Below are positions 1 through 11,938 of a DNA stretch of 64,000 nt, piece after piece; within the stretch, counting starts at the first letter, position 1, and the number at the start of each line of letters is the position of its first letter. The translations under genes and the position numbers were made by a program. The notes below the pieces were generated by a model that made no database searches, was not told where the DNA came from, and worked only from the letters and a program-made list of their open reading frames with translations. Source of the DNA: Casuarius casuarius (Eukaryota > Chordata > Aves > Casuariiformes > Casuariidae); the NCBI GenBank assembly GCA_003342895.1, contig PTFA01000082.1, forward strand, positions 2,104,793 through 2,168,792, given 5' to 3'.

Positions 1-431
1 TGTATGCCTTNTAGTTACATGGTGTGTTCACCACAGTCGTGCTGAGACAGAGGAGGACATAACCATTGCAGCTTTGTTGTCTCCCTGCCACATACATGAA
101 GAAGTCTCATGCAAAGGATAAACTATGATGCCATGCTGATTTTTGTAGGAAAACTTCTCTACTTCTTTCAATCCTGTCTTCCACCCTGGCCAAGGACCCT
201 CTTATCGTGTACTGCTTTTTTAGCGAGCAGAGGAGGAAGGGGAAGACAGAAGACAAAGTCACTGCGTGGATAAGCCTCCAGAAGACACTTGACTTATTGG
301 TCTTGAGGATGGAAATTCTTCTTTTTTCTACAGATGCAGACTGTCTCCTTGGTATTCCTCAGCTGAAACCCTCTGAACGGTAGGTTTTTCCCTACTGTAA
401 TTTTAATGCCTGAGCAGGGCCTCAACAGCCT

Positions 432-560
432 TTGGGTAGGTCTGCACGATAGCAGAGTTGCAGGTGTGATTGCAGCACATGCAATAAACCTGAGCTGGCT
501 TTCATCCAGTTGGCTGATGTATCAGTAGCACTGAAGTTGCATAGTACCAAGAAGTGCATT
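432..560 (+). repeat. Old interspersed repeat relic, family uncertain
   Basis: The segment starts with gggtaggtctgcac and continues with ttgcaggtgtgattgcagca, cctgagctggctttcatcc and gcactgaagttgc. I recall this order of words from an old sauropsid repeat whose copies begin with a GGTAGGTCTACAC-like end. The far end is not clear; a degraded tgtagacaag near 883 could be its inverted terminus, but that is weak. The family name is not certain, and chance resemblance is possible. Confidence 0.4.
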
Positions 561-2123
561 TAGGCTTAGAGGAACTGGTGTTGCCACTGCTTCACTTCTT
601 CTGGTGTCTGAGTTGCTCAGACTAAGACCATTTCAGTTATGGCTACTCGTGCTCTGAATGTGAGGCTGACTTGTGGGGCAATTGCAGAACACGCACAAAG
701 TTCCTTGCTGTTGATCAAGCTTTCTGAGACCAAAGAATTTAAAAGGGCAAGGGCAGTCCAAACAGGCAAGGTCAACATGTGTGAGGCTGCTGAGAATGGT
801 GCTTGTTATTGTAGTAGCATTTGGCCCATGAATGGCAATGAAAACTCTCTCTGTAGCATTTTATGCAGGCCCTTAAACTGCATGTAGACAAGACAGAGCG
901 TGGATTTAAACCATTAAAGCTCAATTTATTTTAAGCAAGAAACATGCCCTTGCCTTGAAGCCAGGCATGCATTTTTGTCATCTTGCCTCTGGTGTCAACA
1001 TGAAAACATTTGGGAGGGTAAGAGATGGGGCAGTTGGGGTGGTGATATGTTAAACTTCTAGAGTAAGAGCTTGCCTGGCAATACCTAAAAGGCTCTGTGT
1101 TACCAGTGGTTGGAGGTAGTGAGATGTCTTATTTATTCCTTAGGAGTTTTCCACATTGATTGGGCTTAAATGTGCTCCTTCTACAAGAATGTCCATCAAG
1201 GTGATTAAATCTTGCATAGAAAGTGCAGTAAATTCTCCGAGAGACTCTTTTGCAGCCATTCTATGTTGAAGCAGCTTCCCCAGCATCCTGTAAATCAGGA
1301 ACCATCAGCTGGTTTTGAGTTAGTTCCTCCACCCAGCCTATTCTTTGAGCAAGTACTGGAGACAGCTGTGTTTGGCTATGTGCAGGATCATCTGGGATCT
1401 TCCCTGTAATTTCGAGGCTGGGAAACCTGAAAAATAGAAGACACTGGGATGGGGACTGAAAACCTTCCTGCTGCCTCCAGCCACAGACCAAACCATCTGC
1501 TGGACAAACAGTAAGAAAAGGAGGTGAATACACCCTAGAGAGATGACCTCATGGCAGGCACAGGGCAGCATTAGCCCAGCAGAGCTTGAAGGACACCCGT
1601 GTAGCAGTGCAAGGGGATGTCTTTGTGGCTTCTGTGTGCATAGGAGGAGGCTTGTCCAGCCCAAGACACATTCTATAGTATCTGCTGTGCTGCTAACTAG
1701 GATCTAAGGGAAGATAACTGTGGTCCATTTGCTCCAGATTCCCTTGTGGGACACCACCTACCCCCAGAGACATGTGAAAGGAGCCCATGCATGGCCCTCT
1801 TTTGGCATGGAGATCACCATTCTTCTTCGGGGCCTCTCAAGTCAGGAATTGCCTTGTACCCTCTTTCCTGCACTGGCACAAGGACCAGCAGGACCTGGCC
1901 CTCTATTACAAGAGTGGCGTTTAATGGGACACCCCATCTCTTCATTTATGGAGAACACATCAACCAAGGTCACTGTAATGACCATGCCATTGGATTCAAT
2001 TTATTGTGCCTAAGATGCACTTGACAAGATGTTATTGTGCCACCAGCACCCATCTGATTTTCTTCTGCTTCTCCCCTGCTGCAGCACAAATCATGTGTCT
2101 GAATGTCTTTTGTGGTTTTTGGA

Positions 2124-2245
2124 TGCAGATTTATCCTGCAAACATTAAATAGGATCTGATTAATAAATGCTCCTCCAAAGCCTGATTTAGTGTTCCTTTA
2201 TTGGGCAAATCTCCTGGTGACACTGAATGACTGCCTAATTGAGGA
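2124..2245. repeat. Possible very old L3/MIR-type relic
   Basis: The words tttatcctgcaaacatta near the start and tattgggcaaatctcctgg near the end resemble phrases common in highly diverged amniote LINE/SINE relics (GATCCTGCAAACACTTA and GGGCAAATCTCCC types). Only these short stretches match, so the call is tentative and orientation is not assigned. Confidence 0.25.
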
Positions 2246-2949
2246 AAAGTGGACATTTAGAGGACAAATTGTCTGAAATGTTTGTGGGGGAGCTAGAAGA
2301 ATCCCATTCTTCCATTTTTGTTTGGAAGACTTTAAATCCCTGACTAAAGCATATAGCAATTTTTATTTAAGCCTTTTTTTTAATATTCCTGTTGAAGGCA
2401 AGACTTGGGGATTTCAGGCTTTTCAAACAGTTCTCTTTGCAGAGGGCACAAGTCCATAAGTTGTGATTTTTGGATCACTACTCCTTGGTTGTGCTAATCG
2501 AACTCAGGAAGGTGGTAAAGGTTTTATACTGGCAGAGATATGCCTGAGGCAAGCTTCAGGCATATTGGCACCACAGCTGCCTTGCAGCTTTGCCAGCAGA
2601 AAAATTGTACCGTATAGACTCATTAGAGGAACATGGATAAAGGAGGAGTAGAGGATTCAAGGTAAAATAAATACATGAAACCATCAAGAAGAAGCAGTTT
2701 TTTCAGAGTTTTGAAGATTTTTCCTGGAAAGGAGTTCTTAATGCTGTTTTTTTAGAGTTTGTCATCGATCAGTGTGCCAGTTTGGTCTGCAGTCGTGAGA
2801 CTTAGCAAGTTTTAAATGGGATACTCCTCATTTACTTTTGCATTTGCAGTCTAAACCATAGTTTTAGATCATGTTCCTAATTATAAACCACAAGCCATGT
2901 AGGACTGAATTTTGTACCTGGTTCTTGTTGACATATGTTTCAACTTCAT

Positions 2950-3265
2950 GAGGCATTCTTCAATACCTGTGGGGAGTTTTCAAGAAGATGGAGCTAGGCT
3001 CTTCACAACATTGCATGCAAGGTGGACAAGAGACAACAAGCGTTAGTTGAAATGAAAGGTTCAGACTGGATATAGTCAAGCACTGGAGCAGGTTGCCCAG
3101 ATAGGCTATGCAGTCTCTGTGCTTGGAGTTCTCTGAGACCTGACTGGAAAAAGTCACGAGCAGCCTGGTCTGATCTCATAGCTGATCCTGCTATGAGCAG
3201 GAGGTTGTACTAGAGACCTCCTGAGGTCCCTTCCCACCTGAATTATCCTAGGATCTTATAATTAT
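2950..3265 (+). mobile_element. CR1 LINE 3' end, avian type, 5'-truncated
   Basis: This is the 3' untranslated tail of a CR1 non-LTR retrotransposon. In order it shows the phrases tcaagaagatggagctaggc, ggttcagactggatat, gcactggagcaggttgccca, cctggtctgatctcatagct, gagcaggaggttgtactaga and aggtcccttcccacctgaat. It ends in a degenerate version of the ATTCTATGATTCT terminal repeat, near 3240-3262. These are hallmarks of chicken-type CR1. The copy has lost its 5' portion and reverse-transcriptase coding region, as nearly all CR1 copies have. It carries many substitutions and a small deletion after ggatat, so it is an old, dead copy. A reverse-strand open frame at 2960-3157 is only a shadow inside this tail. 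Subfamily was not assigned. Confidence 0.93.
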
Positions 3266-6200
3266 TCATTGCTAGTTTGTCCAGCGTAAATCCATCAGTT
3301 ATTATGGGGAGTGATAGATTAAGATTCCTGCACATTCCCTTTCCCAAACTGGAAATCATTTATTACGTGGAAGGGCAGCCGGGACACTGTCTTTGCTGAC
3401 AGTAGATTGATGTTCAGGAAAACATGTTTATAAATCATCAGGATGGGAGCCGAACTCCCTCTGCTACTGGTTGAAAGGTGATTTATACATATTTTCTAAA
3501 GCAGTTCTTTGGTCAGGTTGGCCAGGGCTTAGGAAGGAGACTGTCTAGTGATTCAGCTTCCATTCCTCCTCATTTCCTGGTCCCTTCAGGGAGGCAGTGG
3601 AGATATTAATCAGTTGAACAATTTCACTGGGTTTACACATCAGTAAAAGTGAAGACAAAGCAGGTCAGGTGGGGTTTCTGCTGACAATCTCTCCGCTGTG
3701 TTACAGTTATTGTCTTGGGACTTTATTCTTTGAAGTCTTACAACCTTCTGAAGAAACTTCTTGCCTGGTTTTGACTCTTTGCTACCAGTTAAAAGGACAT
3801 TCAGATCCCATTCTCAAGATTTTCCCCCTCCTATTTTACTTTTGCCAGCTGGGTTATGACTGTCAATTCTCTTAGCAACCACTCATAGATCTCGTCTTGC
3901 TTCCTCTGCTCTGCAAGCAATGCTAATGAACCGTTCACTGAGAACAGCTTTTGCAGCATCCCAAACGATATCCTTGGAGAGTCCATCAGGAATAGCGCTC
4001 TGCTCTAGGATGGCCCCAGTTCTCCTCCAGGTTTTCCTGATTAATTAGAAATCTGTGTCCTGAACTACCATCCAGGACCCTCATGCTTATTTTTTTCTCC
4101 AAAGAGCAAGTTAGTTCCAACTCTTACCCTACTGATTTCAGTGGATTTACTGCTGGAACATGTATATCTTATTGTCTTTCACTTCTGAGTGCCACTAGTA
4201 CTAAGATAACTGCAGTTTTATGAACTCTGTGTTTAGTGACTACCATTAAAAAGCAGCACTTTAGTGCCCTCTGATATTTGAGCTTTACTGTGGTATTTGT
4301 AGTATCTTCTATAGCAAGAACAAGAAGTACTGCAGTAAAGTCAAAATTTGAAGTGCTGTAAATGTTAAATTTATTTTAAACGACCCACTGCAGGCTGACA
4401 AGAAAGATATACTTAATACTTTAGTCTATAAATATAAAAATTGACCCAAGACTGTGTCCTGGGAAGGTGAGAAAGAAGTAACATTTTTCTCTCAGAGAAG
4501 TTGCCTCTTGTGTGAATCAGTTACCTCTAAACTTTCCAATATTTAGGTTATTCCATGATTACTGACATTTGGTGGCAGTACCGCAGCTCCTTTTTATCAG
4601 CCCAGGGGAAGACCATCTTTGCAAGGACCTACCCTTTTCATACTGAAGGGAACTTTCATTGCTAAACTGTGATTGCTCCAGGTCTGAAGGGAAAGAATAT
4701 TGTTTGAGGCCTTCAGCCTGAAGCTCTGAGCAACTGTAGTCTGGTGATTTCATTCTGGAGTAGAAATAGGGCAGCTTCAGATGTCTAAAGCTGGCTACCA
4801 ACCAAGAACGCCTAATTTTTAAAGCTGCTGGAATGTGCAGAAACTGTAAATTGCTAGGACTTTTAAAAAACTGCTAGGTATTTTGCAAATGTTCTTCACG
4901 AAAGGATTTTTGCATGTATTCCTTATTTTGAGGGAAGACAGGCTAGCTGAGTGAAGAACGGAAAATAATCCTGTTTAGCAAGAAAGTACTGCCGTACAGC
5001 TAAAACCCTTCTCTTCTCCATCAGTTCAGGAATAGAACTATTCTGGTCACAAACTCTTGAAGCATTACGTTATTTTTCTACACGTGATGAATTTGTGAGG
5101 CAAGAAGAAGAAGGGAGCTGATAGTCCTTTAGCCTTCCTTCTCTTTATTGCTAGTGCCCTTGGGTGTCACAGACATGCCCGTATCCTGTAATGCAGCTGA
5201 GCACAGCTGTGAACATCACCATTAAGATCATTCTCTTCTGCTTCAACCTCATTTAAAACTGACCCCACCTGGACATACTGACCACAGAGGATGAACGTGC
5301 TGCCCCTGGCCCACCTCAGCTATGCTCCATGCCTAAACTAGTGCTCAGAGAGCCATAGCAGCATGTGGTAGCAGTCAGGCAGGTTTAGCAGTGGATAGTG
5401 AACCTTGCTGAGCATGTTTGGGTTCCTCCTCAGGCCTTGGAGTTTGCCATCTCTGTTTTTACCCGATGTTAAAAAGCTATGAGACTGGGTCTGCATGGAG
5501 AGGCAAAAAGGCTGTTGCAGGGACTTACTGCTTCATGTTTTGAGGCGTGACATTAGCAGTCCCCCTGGTGCTATGACACTCTGTGAAGAGTGCATTAAAA
5601 TAAAAGTTATTTGTAGAGGAACACTGTATTTATGGAATACTGATTTTCTTTTAGGTGTATTTGTAGTGTCAGGAGTGGGGCTAAATAAATGGATGTCTCC
5701 TGGTCTTCTCTTGTGGTGGCTTAAATCTGAGATTGTGAAAGGTGATGAGAGGTTTTGAATGCTCAAGTGAAGACATTTTAGAAAGGCCTAATTCTCAGAA
5801 GACAGGTGCGGTGCACTTTTTGGAAATCAGACAGTTTAAGGTGACTCAGAGGATGCTCTGTGAATCTGCAACCGTTTCTCATAAAACTAGACCTCGGGCT
5901 TCTGTAGGGGGAGCCGCATTTGCCTTCTTTACACACCCAACTTAGCTGTTCAAATCAACCATGTAGTTTCTCTAGGATCTTTCTGTAATCACTGGAGATG
6001 CTGGTTACTCCAAAAACCTGTGCAGCAGAATGACAAAGGGCATGTTTGGAGCCCAGAGAGTCTAGCCAGCTACTATAGATGGCTGAGCTAGGCAAGTGGA
6101 CAGTGCTAACACATCTCTGAGAACCTTTCTAGGTATCTGGGTTCTGGATAGCAGCATTGTTGCTGTTTATAATTAATCAATCACAGAGTTATATGTAGGT

Positions 6201-8089
6201 TATATGTAAAACTATCTAAATACAGTTATACATCCTAAAGTTAAGATGCCTAGTGGATGGATTGGGAGGTATTTGAATGCAGTACCAGCTTCTGCAATTG
6301 AATGTCACCGTGTGCTTAATCGTCTTCAGTCATTAAGGAAATTGTGGGTATGAATGTATCTGTGTGCATGCATGCACATTTAGCTCTTTCCAGAACCCAT
6401 CTGACTGACTCTGTTACTTCTTCAGAGTATAGGGTGTCTTTTTAAATCACTGTTATGTCACATCTATTTTATTTGCTTTTTAAAAAGAAAACATTCTTCT
6501 TTTAAACTTAAGGGAAAAAAAAGCTTTTTAAAGTGCCTTTCCATAAAGCTCAAGGAAGGCTCCTTTGACATCTTTAAAAGTTCAAAACAACTACAACAAC
6601 AAAAGCAAACCCAGCAATTTTCTCAGACCTGGAGTGGAGAAAAATCCTTCCATTGCAGGTGCAGATCTCAGCCACATAATATTCCCAGCCCTGTTCTTCT
6701 TTCTCCTCTCCCATTGTAAGCTTAAGGAAAGAAAGGTGTTTACAACATGAGAGGGAGAAAAACTAGTTCAAGTTAATTTTAACCAAACATGAGAGGAGAA
6801 GCAGGGAGTGAATTCTGGAGTATGATTTGCTTTGTGGAAAGGTCTATGACAACCTCTCTGTCTCCAGGAAAAAGAAGACATTTTTAGCTTGATGCTTCTT
6901 CTGACCAGATATGGCTGTAGCAAGGCAACAGTTTGAGCATCCTCCCTTGATCCAATGGAGGGAATTTACAGTTTGAGTATCAATTCCTGTTCACTGTTCT
7001 GTGAAGTCCTTCCCAAGTTCTTATGTTTAAGAGCCAGAAAGACATATGGTGACCTCTTAAATAATGTAAGTGATGGAATTCAGTCCATTGATATCTGCAT
7101 AAAGTCACCAACTTCTCTTTGAGCTATATATAGCATGGTATGGTAGACATCCATTTTTCTTCTAAAGACAGAAAATAATGAGAAATCTACTGTATCCCAC
7201 AGGAAGCTGTTCAAATAGTTATCTCTTCTCTCTCAAAAACATGCATTTCATGTTGTATTTGAATATTTCTAATTCCAGCTCCCTGGTGTTTCGTATCTCA
7301 TTATCCAAAGATGTTAACATGCATTCAATATGAGGCTTAGATGAGATCGCTGGAGCAACTGTTGCTCCAGCTGTTTACCTGCAACCTTCCCAGAGGTTGC
7401 TGCCCACCAGAGCAGGGAGGGCTGAGTGGCTCCTGAACTAACAGAGTTTACAAGGATAAACTAATCCTGAGCAGCAGCCTGCGAGAGATGACAATTGAGC
7501 TGGTTCTTGCTGTAGCCATCCAGTTTGATCTGCTGCTGTNTGTCTATCAATATTGTAATGTAGTAGACTGAAGTAGACTCTTCTCTCCATGGACACAGTT
7601 ATGATCAAATCTCTTCCTGCCTTCTCTTTGAACAGACTGACCTCCAAGTCTTTCACTGTAAAATGTGCATTTGAGACCTCAAATGAATTTTGTAAATCTT
7701 TTCTGAGCTATATTTCAACATGTGGACATGAGATGTGGATGACCATTCTTGGGTAATCATTCTGTAGTCTGTGTTAATCTACATAGACCTCTCTTTAATA
7801 GCAAAGGTGAACCCTTCTCATAGACACTTCTTTCCAGACAAGGTTCCCAGTCCTGCAAGTGCGACCTGACACTAGTCTCCTCCAACAAACTGTGGGCAAT
7901 GAAGTCTTGATAGTTAATCCCTCCCCCCATTTAAATATTCTCCGGGAAACAAAAAGTAAATGGCAAAATCAGTGTTATTTGGATCACGTTTTTTTTTGCT
8001 CTGCTTTTCATCTCTGTGATGGAAAAAGTTAACAAAATACAAATCTTTAGCACTGAAAACACGTTTTTATTTGATTTTTAAAGAGAAAT
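3266..8089. other. Non-coding stretch, no gene recognised
   Basis: I see no supported gene. Possible very old L3-like words occur near 4130-4155 (ctgatttcagtggatttact) but are too short to call. Short frames on both strands have no family resemblance. The one structural feature, a pair of hairpins near 7350-7400, is listed separately. Confidence 0.65.
7350..7400. repeat. Two adjacent short inverted repeats
   Basis: Positions 7350-7370 form a near-perfect palindrome, with ten-base arms ctggagcaac and gttgctccag around a single t. Ten bases further on, gcaacct (7381-7387) pairs with aggttgc (7394-7400) across six bases. The second hairpin reuses the GCAAC/GTTGC word of the first, so alternative pairings are possible. 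Function is unknown. Confidence 0.8.
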
Positions 8090-8480
8090 ACTTTATTCTT
8101 ACAAGAAGCTGGTAGTTTGAAGCAGCATATTAAGATTATTCATTTCCATGCAGAAGTTCACTGGAGTAGCTGTAATATATTGTGTGACCAAATTAATATG
8201 TATGAGAATGTCCAATATGTGCATGCAAAACCTCATTGTTTTTATGGCAGCTCATTATGCAGAAATTCGATGAAGTCAGCAGTGTAGTCTGAATTCAAGT
8301 TACTTTGCAGTGAATTGGAAATCAGGAGAAGTATGAGCTACCTTGCATTTCTAGAGTAGGTGAAGTTCATTAATGTTCATTTTGGGAATGATTTAATGAT
8401 GAGCAGTTGATACATTGCCAGCTCATAAAGTCAGCTCAATATCAGCTCATTAGCAAGAAGCCGAACTGCGTCTGAGTTGT
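8090..8480. promoter_or_regulatory. Candidate conserved non-coding element (enhancer-like)
   Basis: This AT-rich, low-repeat block has the texture of a developmental enhancer. It has an octamer-like tgcatgcaaaa near 8220, several ATTA/TAAT cores (attaatatg, ttcattaatgttcatt, atttaatgatgag, tcattagc) and the word CAGCTCA repeated four times. No exon or repeat explains it. The call rests on motif content only, because no cross-species alignment was possible. Confidence 0.35.
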
Positions 8481-8537
8481 TCTGAGACTTGTACCACAGA
8501 CAACACTTAAGGGAGAATCATAATTTTATTAACAACA

Positions 8538-8549
8538 CCCCCCCCCCCC
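8538..8549. repeat. Poly-C tract (12 bases)
   Basis: Twelve consecutive C residues follow aacaaca. Such runs are prone to sequencing length error. Confidence 0.95.
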
Positions 8550-9569
8550 TGAATATAAGAAACAATTTTTAAAAACAGGATGCGAGTTTAGAGCTGTAAT
8601 GTTGAAGCTGCCTAGAAATTAGTCTCCAGGAAAGCTCACCCTTAAAAACTGCAACATGGATAACAAGGTATGTCAATGTCTTTCTCATGCTAACACAAAA
8701 ATACTACTCTTTGTAACTGCTAGAAGCTGCTTACGTAGAAGGCCTGCTATCTTATGCTTTAAAATATAAGAAATCAACGCTGAATTTAGTTTCAACTCAG
8801 TACACAGAAACAAATCAGTAACAACATATCAAAAGCACAGACTACATCTGGTCTCAGTCAGTTTATGTACAACATTCAACACACTTGAAAGCACACCACC
8901 CACAGCAACACCTCCCAGACTGATGACAGCTTCCTGTTCTACCTTCCTCACTTTCTTTTCCTCATTTGGAGACTGTTCTTTAAAAATTGACAAATAAACA
9001 GACTCCATTTTCATGATTCACCTTTTCCATAATCTTGGGTTAGAGGCACTGGCTCCACCTTTTTTAGGCTATTCATGCATTCTTGCATTTATTGTCCCAA
9101 GCTCCAAATGATTTGATCCATAAATCCTATTGATTTAACATGTATTTTTTCAGCTCCTAAGATGTTTAGGTCCCTTAAACCCACTTCACTTTCTCGTATG
9201 TTATTTGGGGATCCCAAATATCTGAGATTATCTTTTAATTGTTTGTTTAACAAAGTACTGATGTATTGACCTAATTGTATCTGTTCTCATTTTTCTGCTT
9301 AAACAAGCAAGGAATACTAAAAGATAACAAGATTGTTGATTGATTTGACTGCATGATGTTTTATGCAATCAGCCACATCAGCCACAAAGTCAGCATTAGG
9401 TTTGCAACCAAAAGAAGTCATCTCTAAAATCTCGAGGAAGAGGAAAGCTGATGATATTAGGAAGAAATTCAGTTCCTGTAGTGAAGAATCATTTGTTTTT
9501 GTTCATTCACCTCACTAACATATAGGATGGCAATATCAGTAAATCAACTGGCAGCCAAAAACCTGCCTC

Positions 9570-9591
9570 AAAAAAAAAAAAAAAAAAAAAA
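9570..9591. repeat. Poly-A tract (22 bases)
   Basis: An uninterrupted run of 22 A lies between acctgcctc and ttgcacac. A 3' poly-A can mark a retrocopy, but I see no recognisable transcript sequence or target-site duplication upstream, so I call it a simple homopolymer. Confidence 0.9.
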
Positions 9592-11924
9592 TTGCACACT
9601 AGGAGCTGTCAGTTTCCTGCCTGTTAGTTTAAAATACTAAAAAACAGAAAAAGTGTAACGGGATACTGATTTAAACAAAAAAAATAGAAAACCTCTGTTA
9701 TTTTTGACATACAATACATACAATTCCGCCTTTTTGAAATGATCCCCAAGAAGAGCTCAGTTTCCTTCAGATGTTTTAAGATGCCCATGCCTAGGTCTGA
9801 ACTTGGGGATGGATCCTACTTTTCTAAGCAGAGTCAAAACAGTGGATTATTTGGTTGCTTTCTGCTCTCTTACATGCCTAGTCAACTTCTGTAGTTTAAG
9901 AAAAGAGGGTAGAAGTTGATGGCATTTTCGATGTAAAGATCTTGCTGTCCTTTTGTAGGCAAGTCAGAAGCTGTAGAAGAAATGCAGACATAGGAAAGAA
10001 GTGGAGCCAAAAGAGAATGCAGAAGTTCATGCTAAATTTTTGGATCATTGTCAGTTTTGAGAACCTTGGAAGAAGCAATTTTGTTTCACTTCTGGCATAC
10101 TTGTTTGAGCAGAGCCATTAAAAGCAAGGGAAAAATAATCTGAGAGGCAGCTTGTGACCCATGCTGCTTTTTCTTGCCTTCCTCACCCTAGTTAAACTTT
10201 AAAAGCTTCCCACATTATTGGCAAATGTTTCTTGCAGCTAAGAGGATAAATGCAGCAAATCATCTCCTGTTAACAGGTGAATTACAGGTTTTCCCTTTGG
10301 GAAGAACCAACAAATATTTTCTGTGCAAGCCAACGGTTAGTTTGTATTGAGCTNGGAATGGAAAATGCAGAGACATTCTGCAAACTGAAACAGTTTTGAA
10401 AACATAGAAATGGGAAAACTAAGAACTTAATGTTCCTCTCTACACCAAGAATGGCTATCATATTATGCAGGGCATATTAATGAAGAAATTAGCAAAAAGC
10501 ATTTAGGACTATAACTTCAAGAGAATTGTAACCAACTTATATGTACAAAATATTTTCACTGCAGGCAGTGAAAGGTAAACTAATGAAGAAAAGATGTGGT
10601 GTTACATCCAAACCAAATAGTCTGTGCAGAGAAAGAGGGACTACCTCTTATAAGCCACATCTTTTCTTCAACTTGTAAATTTTACCTGTTTTTCTCATCT
10701 GAGCAGGCTCACCTAGGTCTTATTCAGGTGATAGCAACTACCTAAAGTTCAGGGACATATTTTAGAATAAGGAGATTTATGCTTACAGATGTAGCTTTCT
10801 CCTGTCTAAAGTGTGATATTTTTCTAGGACTAATAGAGTTGTGATGACAGAAGTATTATGGTTTCTTGTTGGATCCAGAGGCTTGACCTAGGTGTCAGAT
10901 GCTATGGATGCAGAGAGTTATGAGCCTCTGCTCTCTGCTGGCTCAGCTATAAATGGTACATGGCCATGTGAGTTAGGGATCCAGGCAGCAAGGCCATGTT
11001 ATCACCTTGTCTGCCATATGTTATGCCACACAACCTAGGCTTGGCTAGATCTTTGGCCTTGGCTTCACTGAATGGTATTTTTTCCCTGTCTGCTGCATGG
11101 GGGTTTTAATAAAAAGGTAAATCTTGCTTTTCTTACTTCCTTGAGCTACTCTTTTTTACTAAGGGTAAAGCAAGCAGAATCTTCTGCAATTCCTATTGGT
11201 ATTTTCTCTTCCTCCTTTACAATTATTAACCTTTGCACTATCCCCTGCTGGCTTGAGTTGGTTAAGGAATCAGGATTTCCTGCTTCCTCATGTCAGACTG
11301 CAGTGAATGCTGTTTTACACTGTGTTGTAGCCTTTCTGCTGGCTTTGGTTTTGACATAAGCTGGTGGGACAAGCTGTCATTTGTCACTCTCATGATGTTT
11401 TCCTTGTAAATGGGTTCTTCGACATCCTTTTGCCCAAAGGACAATGAGACATTCTTTTCTAGTCCCTTCAGTTTATTTTCTTCCACTGCTTATTGCTCTG
11501 CTTGTGCCTGACGTGGAGAGGCAGTTACTAGCCTTTACAAATTTGCAATAGACATTAACCTGAGGCACTGACACAGGTATTTTTGTGATCCAAGGAAGAT
11601 GCTAAACAGCTGAGGTAGGAGGGGGGTAGCTGTACCTATGAATGGAGCTGGTGCACTGTGGGAACCTTAGCTAATTACCTCTGGATGAAGAAACCGTCAA
11701 GGTCCACTGGCCAAGACATTGGAGGCTGTTACCTGAACAGTTCCCGAGCCCTGGGCAATGAGCCAGCGCAGTTCCCAGCCTATGCCAGCCCATTAGCTGC
11801 AAGCTACTAATGTGACACATCCCTCACGACTTCTGTCATCTAAAGCCAGCTCTGGATTCAGTCCCAGATCCAAGTTCCTACATCATGTGTTTTTTCCAGA
11901 ATTTCTGTTTTTATTAAAAACAAA

Positions 11925-11938
11925 CACACACACACACA
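11925..11938. repeat. (CA)7 microsatellite
   Basis: Seven CA units follow an A-rich stretch. The array is short. Confidence 0.95.

Larger units (their letters stand above)
1..2949. other. Non-coding stretch, no gene recognised
   Basis: This segment has only short, mutually overlapping open frames on both strands and no recognisable protein family. It contains two faint old repeat relics, listed separately. I see no CpG cluster, long simple repeat or promoter-like structure here. Confidence 0.7.

Noticed and set aside
9400..9591. Processed pseudogene ending in poly-A
   Set aside because: No recognisable mRNA sequence precedes the A-tract and no flanking target-site duplication was seen.
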